64,000 nucleotides of DNA, from the NCBI GenBank assembly GCA_022710935.1, contig JAKLFY010000004.1, forward strand, positions 92,358 to 156,357, read 5' to 3'. Positions 51,664 to 60,344 of this stretch are shown one piece after another. Below the pieces are notes generated by a model that was given only the letters and a program-made list of their open reading frames with translations, did no database searches and was not told the DNA's origin. Origin of the DNA: Verrucomicrobiota bacterium. Its GTDB lineage: Bacteria; Verrucomicrobiota; Verrucomicrobiia; Limisphaerales; J093. Each line of letters begins with the position of its first letter. Positions within the stretch are counted from its first letter, which is position 1. The translations under genes were made by a program, and so were the position numbers.

Positions 51664-54600
51664 TTATTTCCTCAGGCGATAGAACTTGGCGGGCGCAGCG
51701 GAGAGAACCGGCCGATAAGGCGAGGTCGCTCCGGCGACGGCTGTCCAGGTCTTGAGGTTCGTGGACTCCTCGAGCGCGGCCGCTGCGTCGGTCCAGGTGA
51801 TTTCGACATTGGCGCCGCTCATCGTGACCGCGAGGGTGATGGGGCCGGTCGCTTTGTCAGGCGCAACGCCCGTGTAATAGCACGGGAAGCCGCCGTTGTC
51901 CGTGTCGTTGAGCAACACGCGGGTGCCATCGGCTTTCACCGACGAGAGTTCGAGGCCCGCATCGCCGCCGCCTTCCTGCCAGATCACCCGGAGCGGGTAG
52001 ACGCCCGCATCCTGAACGAAGAGCCTGAACGTGACGTTGGCGGTGGCGCCGTCAACCTCGTACAGCAGCACGCCATCAGCCGGCTTGTTGATGTAGCCGG
52101 CCTGAGCGCGGAAGCTGTCGTCACTGACCACAGTCAGGGTGACCACCCCGGCCGGCAGTTGGACAAACGTGATCACCTCAGCGTCGATGCCGTCTGTCGA
52201 GGCGGTCGTGCCCGGGATGCCGCACATCTGCTGGTCTCCGGTGAAGTTGCCGAGCGCTGTGCCCTCTGTCTGGCTGAGGTTGATGAAGGCGCCAACGTCG
52301 GAGGAGAGAATGAACTGGTACAATGCGCCCACCTTGGTGCCGAAGTCCTGCGCCCAAGCCGCCGCCATCGGATCGGCCAGGTTTTCGAGGAGGGTTCCGG
52401 CGGTGTCCGTCAACTGGCCTGCCAGGGCCAGTTCGCATGAGGCGAGGCTGTTGGGCAGGTACGTTTCGTTCTGGAACACCCTCCAGATGAAGCCGCGTTT
52501 CGAGGTATCCACCGACACCGCCTGGTGCGCCTTGGTCAGCGTGGCGTATGTGACCACCGCGAATTGCCAACTCTCGGTTCTGGCCGCGCCGCCCGAGGTG
52601 AAGGCAATGCTGACGGTGTGTTGCGAGCCCGAAGGCCAGTACGCGGCGGGCTGGTAATTGACCGTCGTGAGGTCGCCAACCTTGCTCGGCGTGACACTCA
52701 CCGCGGCGCCATCGACCGTCAGTTGGATCGACCCGGCATCCACGATGTTCTGGCCGTCCTTGAGTTGGACGAGTACGGGCGCATCGAAGGCGACGCCCGT
52801 TGCGCCTGGAGCGGGTGAGACCATGGCGATAGCGGCGGGACCCTTGCCCCCCGTGATGGCGCGGTAGCAGGTCAAACCGCCGTTGGCCGTGTCGTTGAGC
52901 AACACCTTGGTGCCGTCAGCCTTGATGCTCGACCATTCGATGTAGGCATCGCCTCCGCCCTCTTCCCAAACGGTTCGGAAGGCATAAACGCCCGCATCCT
53001 GCACGTAGATGTCGAAGTTAATGTTCGCCACGGCGCCGGCGGAATCCGCGGCCGTCATACCCCGGAAGGCGTCGTAGATGGTGCCCGCCTTCGTAAAGAA
53101 GCCGTCGTCACTGCGCACGTTGAACGTGTGCTTGCCGGCGGGCAGGTTGATGTACGTAATGACTTCGCCCGCGATGCCATCGGTGCCTGCCGCATCGAGC
53201 CCGGGGATGCCGGGCATGATATCGTCGGGCACGAAATCGCCGAAGGCGCCTCCGCCGTTCGGGCACATGTTGATGAGGCTGTCGATCTCGAACCGAGTCG
53301 CCATTCGGTTATTGGCGCCGGCTGTGCCGGCGGCGATGGCAACACCCTGGGCGCTCGGATCGGCGTAGTTCTGACCCAGCGCTCCCCCCAGTTGCTGGAG
53401 CGGGCGGGTGCTGTCATTGGCTTGGAAGGCGCTGTTCTGGTGCACGTTCCAAATGAAACCGCGCTTGGATGTGTCGGGTGTCACGGCCAGATCGCCCGTC
53501 AGCAGGGCGTAGGTCGGGGTCGTGAACGTGCCCGAGTCCATCACCACGTTGCCCTTCGTGTCCTTGGCCTCGATGATGTACGTGTGTTCGGAATTCGGGG
53601 TGAAGTAAGCGGGGTGCGTGTAGGCGAAATCCGTCGCCCCCGCCTTGGGCGTCACTGCCAGCGTGACCGATGCCCCGTCGATGTAGAGCTTCGTGTTGGC
53701 CGGATCACAGATCGAGTCTGCCAGGTCGTTCACCCGGAAGTCGAAGCCCTTGACGGTCGGGTTGACGGCAGACAGGTAAATGAGGTCAGCCGCGGTTCCG
53801 CCAACTCCCAGCGTCACCAGCGCGGTTTCACCCGGAGTCTTGCCGAAAACGATCGAGTGGGCGCCCAGTCCGCCCCACCCTTTCTGGCCTTGCTGGCCCT
53901 CGCCGTCATCGCCGTCGTTGATGGCCATGCCCAGACCGAACTGAGTTCCGTAGACGAGACTGGTCAGGCCCAAGGCTGCTTTGGGCAGCTTGATTTCGTA
54001 GGTTGTCTTTTTTGTCGTGGTGTTGCGGGCCACGAACGCCTCCGTGCCGCCCGGTCCGGCCTCATGGTGGACATACACCTCACCGATGGATTCGTCAGTC
54101 CCACTGACGGCGTAGTTGTACAGCGCCACCTGTGTCGCTTGAGCGGCGTCGGCAATCATGAGCTGGACTGAATCCCCGTTCCAGGCCGTGTCCACCCCGG
54201 TAGCCGAGTTTTGATGGTAATCGTCCGTCACGACGAACCCGAAGAAGACGTTGTCGGCGTCATAGGCGATCTGGACTGCGGACGTCTGGTCGTCGGGGCC
54301 CGTCCATGTGCCGCCGGAATACTCCTCGAACAACACGAGCTCGGCCCCCACGCCCGCCGTGCCCTTGCCCGCTGCCTGACCTTCGAACCCTATCTTGACA
54401 TAGAATTTCGGGTCGGCCAGGACCGGCACTCCGCTCCACTCCGAGAGGTTGCCATCGAGGACGATCGGTTTGGGCGCCGGGTTGGCGGTGTAGATTTCCT
54501 TGCCGGGCTCGATGTCATTCTTCCTGGCCAGCGTGACCAGCGCGGTTTCATTTGGGCTCTTGCCGAACACGATTGAGTGGGCGCCCAGCCCGCCCCACCC

Positions 54601-55311
54601 TTTCTGTCCTTGCTGGCCGGGGCCGTCGTCGCCGTCGTTGATAGCCATGCCCAAACCGAACTTTGTACCACCCGTCAACGAGGTCAGGCCGAGAGCCGCC
54701 TTGGGCAGCTTGATTTCGTATGTCGTTTTCTTCGTCGCGGTGTTGCGGGCCACGACCGCCTCCGTGCCGCCCGGTCCGGCTTCATGATGAACATAGACCT
54801 CGCCCAGCGACTCATCGGTCCCGCTGAGCGCGTAGTTGTAGAGCGCGACTTGTGTGTCTCGGGCGGCGTTGGCGATCATGAGCTGGACCGAATCGCCGTT
54901 CCAGGCCGTGTCCACCCCCGTGGCTGAGTTCTGATGGTAATCATCCGTCACCACGAACCCGAAGTAGACGTTGTCGGCATCGTACGCGATCTGGACGGCG
55001 GATGTCTGGTCGTCGGGGCCCGTCCATGTGCCGCCGGAATACTCCTCGAACAATACGAGTTCGGCGCCCACACCCCCGGTCCCCTTGCCCGCCGCCTGGC
55101 CTTCGAAGCCTATCTTGACATAGAATTTCGGATCGGCGAGCACGGGCACTCCGCTCCATTCTGAGACGTTGCCGTCCAGCGTGACAGCGCGGGGAGTGTG
55201 GATGGCACTGTAGTATTCCTTCCCCGGCTCGATGTCGTTGGCGGTTGCCGTGTACTGCACCAAGCAACACGACACCGCTGCCAACAATGTGGAAACTGGT
55301 GTTCTTCTCAT
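51664..55311 (-). CDS. Large secreted protein with duplicated CBM9-like domain
   Basis: 1215 residues. A signal peptide (TPVSTLLAAVSCCLVQYTAT) is followed by two near-identical 240-residue units starting NDIEPGKE (about residues 25-264 and 265-504). Each has LDGNVSEWSGVPVLADPKFY, then VQIAYDADNVYFGFVVTDDY and WNGDSVQLMI, the pattern of CBM9-like carbohydrate-binding domains. Two regions with SDDGFFTKAG and WEEGGGDAYIEWS (also SDDSFRAQAG, WQEGGGDAGLELS) resemble PA14-like modules. The tail TWTAVAGATSPYRPVLSAAP then FYRLRK is a verrucomicrobial C-terminal type. It probably binds polysaccharide outside the cell. The ATG at 55311 starts the signal peptide. Confidence 0.75.
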   Translation of the reverse strand: MRRTPVSTLLAAVSCCLVQYTATANDIEPGKEYYSAIHTPRAVTLDGNVSEWSGVPVLADPKFYVKIGFEGQAAGKGTGGVGAELVLFEEYSGGTWTGPDDQTSAVQIAYDADNVYFGFVVTDDYHQNSATGVDTAWNGDSVQLMIANAARDTQVALYNYALSGTDESLGEVYVHHEAGPGGTEAVVARNTATKKTTYEIKLPKAALGLTSLTGGTKFGLGMAINDGDDGPGQQGQKGWGGLGAHSIVFGKSPNETALVTLARKNDIEPGKEIYTANPAPKPIVLDGNLSEWSGVPVLADPKFYVKIGFEGQAAGKGTAGVGAELVLFEEYSGGTWTGPDDQTSAVQIAYDADNVFFGFVVTDDYHQNSATGVDTAWNGDSVQLMIADAAQATQVALYNYAVSGTDESIGEVYVHHEAGPGGTEAFVARNTTTKKTTYEIKLPKAALGLTSLVYGTQFGLGMAINDGDDGEGQQGQKGWGGLGAHSIVFGKTPGETALVTLGVGGTAADLIYLSAVNPTVKGFDFRVNDLADSICDPANTKLYIDGASVTLAVTPKAGATDFAYTHPAYFTPNSEHTYIIEAKDTKGNVVMDSGTFTTPTYALLTGDLAVTPDTSKRGFIWNVHQNSAFQANDSTRPLQQLGGALGQNYADPSAQGVAIAAGTAGANNRMATRFEIDSLINMCPNGGGAFGDFVPDDIMPGIPGLDAAGTDGIAGEVITYINLPAGKHTFNVRSDDGFFTKAGTIYDAFRGMTAADSAGAVANINFDIYVQDAGVYAFRTVWEEGGGDAYIEWSSIKADGTKVLLNDTANGGLTCYRAITGGKGPAAIAMVSPAPGATGVAFDAPVLVQLKDGQNIVDAGSIQLTVDGAAVSVTPSKVGDLTTVNYQPAAYWPSGSQHTVSIAFTSGGAARTESWQFAVVTYATLTKAHQAVSVDTSKRGFIWRVFQNETYLPNSLASCELALAGQLTDTAGTLLENLADPMAAAWAQDFGTKVGALYQFILSSDVGAFINLSQTEGTALGNFTGDQQMCGIPGTTASTDGIDAEVITFVQLPAGVVTLTVVSDDSFRAQAGYINKPADGVLLYEVDGATANVTFRLFVQDAGVYPLRVIWQEGGGDAGLELSSVKADGTRVLLNDTDNGGFPCYYTGVAPDKATGPITLAVTMSGANVEITWTDAAAALEESTNLKTWTAVAGATSPYRPVLSAAPAKFYRLRK
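53801..55240. repeat. 720-bp tandem duplication inside the secreted-protein gene
   Basis: Two consecutive 720-bp units (54521-55240 and 53801-54520) share most bases, for example CTCGATGTCGTT at 55228 against CTCGATGTCATT at 54508. The period is exactly 240 codons, so the frame is kept. Differences are mostly silent third positions. Confidence 0.9.
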
Positions 55312-55603
55312 AGGTCTTTCTGCTGACAGCTTATTGAATCTGTGAGGGCTAACGGGATGGACGATTACCAAAAAGCCGTCCGGATTGTAAAGGGAAATCT
55401 GCACCGCACTGTAAAAGGGTACAAGGAATCGTCAAGGTCGCGGGGCCTTCGAAAAAGCCCCTCCTGCGGGCATTGCGCGTGCCCTCCCCGACTGTCTGAA
55501 TCGCATCGAGCCTCGGCAGCAGTCGAATGTCTCAGCCCATGAATCTCCCCTGACATTCTGGTACGCCACTTCAAATGACAATGAGGTTCGCAACGACCCC
55601 GCC
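55312..55603. other. Intergenic region between secreted-protein gene and moxR
   Basis: About 290 bp without a supported gene. A GGGCATTGCGCGTGCCC stem at about 55477-55493 next to GGGGCTTTTTC on the minus strand could be a weak moxR terminator. The AT-rich part near 55320-55420 is the likely promoter region of the secreted-protein gene. Confidence 0.4.
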
Positions 55604-56623
55604 TCAGGCCGGCACGGGGACCTGGCGCAGGATGTCTTCCACCACGCTGCGCTGGCTCTGACCCGAGTACTGCGCCTGCGGATCGAGCACGAGCCGGTGG
55701 CCCAGGGTGGGAACGGCGATTTCCTGCACCTGGTCGGGCGTCACGCAATCGAACCCGTCGAACAGGGCGAGCGCCTGGCTCGCTTTCATCAGCGACAGGG
55801 AAGCGCGCGGACTGGCCCCCAGACGCACCCCGGCCGTCTTTCGTGTCGCCGCAACCAGCGCAACGATGTACCGCCGCATCTCGTCGCTCACGCGCACGCC
55901 CTGGACCGCCCGGCGCAGCGCCAGCACATCGGCCACCGTCGCGCACGCCTCGACCCGGTCCAGGGGATGATCATGCATCTGCGCTTCGAGCACAGCCGCC
56001 TCGTCTTCCGGCGCCAGATAGCCCAGATCCAGTTGCAGGGCGAACCGGTCCATCTGCGCCTCCGGCAGGGGATACGTCCCGCGGAACTCGATCGGGTTCT
56101 GTGTTGCGACGACGAAGAAGAGTTCGTGCAGAACGCGCCGTTCGCCCTCGACGCTCACCTGGCCCTCCGCCATCGCCTCGAGCAGGGCCGACTGCGTCCG
56201 GGGCGACGCCCGGTTGATCTCGTCCGCCAGGAGGATGTTGGTGAACACCGGGCCTTCGTGGAATCGGAACTCGCCGGTGGGCTGATCGAAGATTGCGACG
56301 CCCAGAATGTCCGATGGCAGCAGGTCCGGTGTGAACTGGATCCGGGTGAACCGGGCCGACATCGCGCGGGCGAGAGACTTGGCCAGTGTGGTCTTGCCCG
56401 TGCCCGGGTAGTCGTTGAGCAGGACATGGCCGCCGCTGGCGAACGCCGCCAGCAGCCGGCGCACCGCCGCCGCCTGTCCCCGGATCACCGAGCACACCGT
56501 CCGCTCGAGATCGAGGTAAACCTCCCGCGCCGATGTCGCCCGCGGGACGTCGCGGTCGCCGTCGGTTCGAGACGCGGACACCGGGCTGTCGACTCCGCAG
56601 GCGAACGTTGGCATGTCGGACAC
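55604..56623 (-). CDS. MoxR-type AAA+ ATPase
   Basis: 339 residues. GGHVLLNDYPGTGKTTLAKS contains Walker A near residue 70, FTNILLADEINRASPRTQSA Walker B and the MoxR block, and FFVVATQNPIEFRGTYPLPE AQMDRF sensor 1. The C-terminal lid ends GVRLGASPRASLSLMKASQA, typical of the family. MoxR proteins are chaperone-like ATPases that usually work with VWA/DUF58 proteins, but no such gene is adjacent here. The start is GTG (56623) or ATG (56614). It is divergent from the threonine aldolase gene. Confidence 0.92.
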   Translation of the reverse strand: MSDMPTFACGVDSPVSASRTDGDRDVPRATSAREVYLDLERTVCSVIRGQAAAVRRLLAAFASGGHVLLNDYPGTGKTTLAKSLARAMSARFTRIQFTPDLLPSDILGVAIFDQPTGEFRFHEGPVFTNILLADEINRASPRTQSALLEAMAEGQVSVEGERRVLHELFFVVATQNPIEFRGTYPLPEAQMDRFALQLDLGYLAPEDEAAVLEAQMHDHPLDRVEACATVADVLALRRAVQGVRVSDEMRRYIVALVAATRKTAGVRLGASPRASLSLMKASQALALFDGFDCVTPDQVQEIAVPTLGHRLVLDPQAQYSGQSQRSVVEDILRQVPVPA

Positions 56624-56934
56624 GCGCGGAGACTAGCCACGGGCAACCCCGCGCGCAATGTGGAACGTGCAACAGCTTGCCCGCATGCTGCACAGAGTCG
56701 TGACCACCGCCAAGCCGGACACCCCAAACCGTGGGCCCATGCGGGATCAGAATAGCTTGCGATTCACGTTGGCTGCCTGTGGAATCGGGGAGGCGACGGA
56801 TGAAGTGGCTCGTCCAGTTGTTGCAGAAGCTCCTGACCGAGTCGCCGTCCGGCATGGTCGTGGTCTGCGCCAAAACCGGCGACGCGAATGTCCGTCGCCA
56901 ACCATTCCCCGATCGGCTACGATCGCCGCCAGTC
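56624..56934. other. Intergenic region between divergent moxR and threonine aldolase genes
   Basis: About 310 bp. Small frames are present on both strands but show no family pattern. No clear repeat, hairpin or operator was seen. It should contain both promoters. Confidence 0.4.
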
Positions 56935-57996
56935 ATGACACAACACGACCAGGCGAATGCAGCGAGGTGCATCGATCTGCGCAGCGACACGGTCACCTTG
57001 CCGACCCCGGCGATGCGGCAGGCGATGGCGCAGGCGGACGTTGGCGACGACGTCTTCGGCGAGGATCCGACCGTGCGTCGGCTGGAGGAGCGGACCGCCG
57101 AGTTGCTCGGCAAGGAGGAAGCGCTCTTCATGCCCTCAGGCACAATGGCCAATCAAGTTGCCGTGCGCGCGCAGACCGAGCCGGGCGATGAAGTGCTCAT
57201 CGAGGCCGAGGCCCACATCCACTACTACGAGGCCGGCGCCCCCGCCGCATTGTCGGGAGTCACATGCCGATGCCTGCCTGGACGGCGCGGCGTCTTCACC
57301 GCCGATGACCTCCGCGCCGCGCTGCGCCCGCCCGACCAACACTTCCCGCGACCGCGCCTGGTCTGTGTCGAAAACACCCACAACCGCGGGGGCGGAAGCC
57401 TGTGGCCTCTCGAAACCCTCACGGCCGTGGCCGAAGCCGCCCGCGCCGCCGGCCTGAAAGTGCATCTGGACGGCGCACGGCTCTGGAATGCCTCGGTCGC
57501 CACCGGCATCCCGGAGCGGACCTACGCGGCGCTGGCCGATTCGGTCAATGTCTGCTTTTCGAAGGGCCTGGGCGCGCCAGTGGGCTCGGCATTGGCCGGC
57601 ACGCGCGATTTCGTCGCCCGGGCGCGGCGGTTTCGCAAACAATTCGGAGGCGGCATGCGCCAGGCCGGCATCCTCGCCGCCGGCGCCCTCCACGCGCTCG
57701 AACACCACCGCGCCCGCCTGGCCGACGACCACGCCAACGCGCGCGCGCTGGCCGAAGGACTCGCCAACCTCTCGGGCATCGACATCGATCCGGCACACGT
57801 GCAGACCAATATCGTGTTGATCCGCCTGACGCGCCTGGCGGCCTCGACGGTGGCGCAACGCCTCGAAGCGGACGGCGTGAGGGTTTTGGCGACGGGTCCC
57901 CAGACCATTCGGGCCGTCACAAACCTGAACGTGACCCGGGCCGACATCGGCCCGGCCCTGGCGGCGTTTGCGAATGCGGCAGGCAGTCCAGGATAA
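56935..57996 (+). CDS. ltaE: Low-specificity L-threonine aldolase
   Basis: 353 residues, a PLP-dependent fold-type I enzyme that cleaves threonine or allo-threonine to glycine and acetaldehyde. [20 protein letters not shown] and [20 protein letters not shown] form the N-terminal signature, [20 protein letters not shown] contacts the cofactor phosphate, [14 protein letters not shown] [16 protein letters not shown] carries the Asp pairing with the PLP ring, and [20 protein letters not shown] contains the PLP lysine. The ATG at 56935 begins shortly before the signature; the longer frame is not conserved. It stands alone. Confidence 0.93.
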   Translation: MTQHDQANAARCIDLRSDTVTLPTPAMRQAMAQADVGDDVFGEDPTVRRLEERTAELLGKEEALFMPSGTMANQVAVRAQTEPGDEVLIEAEAHIHYYEAGAPAALSGVTCRCLPGRRGVFTADDLRAALRPPDQHFPRPRLVCVENTHNRGGGSLWPLETLTAVAEAARAAGLKVHLDGARLWNASVATGIPERTYAALADSVNVCFSKGLGAPVGSALAGTRDFVARARRFRKQFGGGMRQAGILAAGALHALEHHRARLADDHANARALAEGLANLSGIDIDPAHVQTNIVLIRLTRLAASTVAQRLEADGVRVLATGPQTIRAVTNLNVTRADIGPALAAFANAAGSPG

Positions 57997-58104
57997 GACA
58001 AGGCCGATTCCCGAACGGCAGGTCGAGACTGTGGTTGTGCTGGCTCACACAGCCGGCCCGCGCCCGCTTTCGAAGACAGCCGCCAAACCGTGTGGCCCCC
58101 CGGG

Positions 58105-59028
58105 CTACTGTCCGGCGGGGCCGATGTAGCGGCGCGCGATCGCCACGCTGTCGAAGAAGACGATGTTCACCGGGTTCTTCGTCCAGCGATCCGTGACATA
58201 GGTTTCGAGTGTCAGGGCGTTCGCTTTGAGCTGGGCGGTCTTGCGCCAGTTGATCCCCTTCCAGTGGCCCAGGAGCTTCCCGTCAATCCAGAACGCCTGC
58301 TCGCCATCGGGTTGACCCGGGGTGTTGTGCTTGAGCATGAACTCGACGCAGATCCACGAGCCGCGCGGGATCGCCGGAGCCTCCGGAACGGAAAACGAGT
58401 TGCCCCAGTATTTCCCGTCGGGCGACACCTTCATCTCGTGCCAGTAACTGTAGAAGTTCCAGCGGCCAGGCGGCGGATTCCTGCCCCAGTCGCCCCACGG
58501 CTCGATCGCCGTCGAGAAACGCTCGTCACCCGCCGGTTTCAAACCAGCCCCCCCAAAACCGCTCCATTTGTCGCCTCCGCGCAGGCCCCGGTTCGCCCGC
58601 AACGTGACGAAGTGGTGGACGTAATCGCACGCGCCGTCGAACTTCGTGTAGAACCGGATGAACACCGTGTCCGCCGGCTCGAACCACTTGGTGAGCCCCC
58701 CGCCGGTGTCCTTGCCCAGATGCGCCTCGACCCGCAGACAACGTGCCCCCAATCCCGCCGCCCCAGGATCGACCCAACTCAGCACCCGGCCCTCCTTGTT
58801 GCCCACCTCATCCCAGCCCTCGCCCAGCTTGCCCGACTCGAAATCGTCCGCGAAGATCACGTCCGGATGAGCGCGCAGACCCGCGTCTCCTCCCGACGCG
58901 ATGGCGATCCCCGGGCCTTGCGGAAGCAGCGCCTGCGCCGCAAGATTGTTTCGAGCCGCCGGGTCGGCAGCCCAGACAAGCGTCGTGAACCAAACCATTA
59001 CTGAGAAGAGGGTGAGCGCGCGAAGCAT
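58105..59028 (-). CDS. Secreted protein with a concanavalin-like (polysaccharide-lyase-type) fold
   Basis: 307 residues. A signal peptide (LRALTLFSVMVWFTTLVWAA) is followed by VIFADDFESGKLGEGWDEVG, a common jelly-roll lectin start, then TVFIRFYTKFDGACDYVHHF, KWSGFGGAGLKP, GSWICVEFMLKHNTPGQPDG and FWIDGKLLGHWKGINWRKT. The arrangement resembles polysaccharide-lyase-like lectin folds seen in Planctomycetes and Verrucomicrobia. Catalysis cannot be shown. The ATG at 59028 begins the signal peptide and is 30 bp from the divergent dus gene. Confidence 0.7.
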   Translation of the reverse strand: MLRALTLFSVMVWFTTLVWAADPAARNNLAAQALLPQGPGIAIASGGDAGLRAHPDVIFADDFESGKLGEGWDEVGNKEGRVLSWVDPGAAGLGARCLRVEAHLGKDTGGGLTKWFEPADTVFIRFYTKFDGACDYVHHFVTLRANRGLRGGDKWSGFGGAGLKPAGDERFSTAIEPWGDWGRNPPPGRWNFYSYWHEMKVSPDGKYWGNSFSVPEAPAIPRGSWICVEFMLKHNTPGQPDGEQAFWIDGKLLGHWKGINWRKTAQLKANALTLETYVTDRWTKNPVNIVFFDSVAIARRYIGPAGQ

Positions 59029-59058
59029 GATGGAACCTACTATGCCATCCGCGCACCG

Positions 59059-60177
59059 ATGCGCCACCATTTCCTTGCCGACCTGCGCGAGAGCCGGAAA
59101 AGCGCCGTGACACCGGACAACGCCAAGAAACCGGCGCGCGCCTCGATGGACGCTTTGCTCGCCGCCGATCAGCCGATCCTCGCGCTGGCGCCCATGCAGG
59201 ATGTCACCGACCTCGCCTTCTGGCGCCTGGTCCTGTCCTATGGCGGCGCCGACCTCTACGTGACGGAGTACTTCCGCGTCTACCCGACCTCGACTCTCGA
59301 CCCGACCATTCTGCGCGCCGTCACCGAGAACCCGACGGGATGTCCCGTGATTGCACAGGTCATTGGCAACGATATCCCGGCCCTGGTCCGCACCGCCCGC
59401 CAGTTGCAGGCCTATCCCGTCGCCGGAATCGATCTCAACCTCGGCTGTCCCGCGCCGGTCGTCTGTCGAAAACGGGCCGGAGGCGGCCTGCTGCGTGAAC
59501 CGGAACGGATCGATGCCATTCTCGCCGCTCTGCGCGAGGCCGTAACGACCCGGCTGACGGTCAAAGCCCGGGTCGGATTCGACTCCCCGGCATTGTTCGA
59601 CGATCTGCTCGGCGTGCTGGCCCGGCACCGGCTTGACCTGGTCACCGTGCACGGGCGCACGGTCACCGAGCTCTACCGGAGCCAGGTGCGCTACGACCTC
59701 ATTGCCCGGGCCGTCCGGCGCCTGCCGTGCCCCGTTTTGGCCAACGGGAATGTCTCCTCGGCCGCCAAGGCCCTCCGCATCCTCGAGGACACCGGCGCCC
59801 GCGGCGTCATGATCGGTCGCGGCGCGATTCGCAATCCCTGGATCTTCGACCAGATCCGCCAGGCGCTTCGAGGCGAGTCTGCGCGGCCGCCCGCGGGCCG
59901 CGATGTGCTGGCCTATCTCGAAGGCCTGCTCGAGGCCACGCGCATGCCGGGCATGGGCGAGCGCGCTCACATCCAGCGTGTGAAGAAGGCCGCCACGTTC
60001 GTCGGCTTGGGCATCGAGCCCGCGGGCGACTTCCTCCATCAGATCCGCCGTGTCACGACCGAGGCCGACTTCCATCGCGTCTGCCGCGCCTTCCTCGATC
60101 ACGACGCCCCGATGCCCCTCGATCCGTTCCCGCTCCCCCTGAAGGAGACCGATGTGCTGTCCGGACCGCACGCCTAA
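59059..60177 (+). CDS. dus: tRNA-dihydrouridine synthase
   Basis: 372 residues, an FMN enzyme that reduces uridine to dihydrouridine in tRNA. ILALAPMQDVTDLAFWRLVL opens the TIM barrel, GIDLNLGCPAPVVCRKRAGG has the catalytic Cys, DLVTVHGRTV binds FMN and substrate, and PVLANGNVSSAAKALRILED with GVMIGRGAIRNPWIFDQIR are the last conserved blocks. An ATG at 59146 (MDALLAADQP) is also a possible start. The TAA stop lies 1 bp before the left arm of a 148-bp inverted-repeat element. Confidence 0.92.
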   Translation: MRHHFLADLRESRKSAVTPDNAKKPARASMDALLAADQPILALAPMQDVTDLAFWRLVLSYGGADLYVTEYFRVYPTSTLDPTILRAVTENPTGCPVIAQVIGNDIPALVRTARQLQAYPVAGIDLNLGCPAPVVCRKRAGGGLLREPERIDAILAALREAVTTRLTVKARVGFDSPALFDDLLGVLARHRLDLVTVHGRTVTELYRSQVRYDLIARAVRRLPCPVLANGNVSSAAKALRILEDTGARGVMIGRGAIRNPWIFDQIRQALRGESARPPAGRDVLAYLEGLLEATRMPGMGERAHIQRVKKAATFVGLGIEPAGDFLHQIRRVTTEADFHRVCRAFLDHDAPMPLDPFPLPLKETDVLSGPHA

Positions 60178-60178
60178 G

Positions 60179-60326
60179 TGGGGTCACATCTTCATTTTTG
60201 ACAATTGTCCGTGCGCCGTGTCGACCAGGTCCTGCCAGGCCTTGCGCCGGGGGATCTCCTGGCGCGAACCGCCCTGATGGTCGGCGCCATTCCCGCCAGA
60301 ATGTCAAATATGAAGATGTGACCCCA
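60179..60326. repeat. 148-bp element with 25-bp inverted ends
   Basis: TGGGGTCACATCTTCATTTT+TGACA (60179-60203) and its inverse at 60302-60326 match at 24 of 25 positions. The inner 98 bp are GC-rich with shorter internal stems such as CTGCCAGG...TCCTGGCG. It fills most of the space between convergent dus and ggt. It is MITE- or REP-like and shares GGGTCA...TTGACA with the RAYT-associated repeats. Confidence 0.9.
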
Positions 60327-60344
60327 TGACTGACCCCTTTGCGG

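Noticed and set aside
56731..56934. N-terminal extension of threonine aldolase
   Set aside because: The extra 68 residues do not resemble the family, and the ATG at 56935 places the conserved IDLRSDTVT block near the start as usual.
60179..60326. Inverted repeat as an ordinary terminator for dus and ggt
   Set aside because: The arms are 25 bp and 98 bp apart, too long for a simple terminator, and share ends with mobile repeats. It may still stop transcription.
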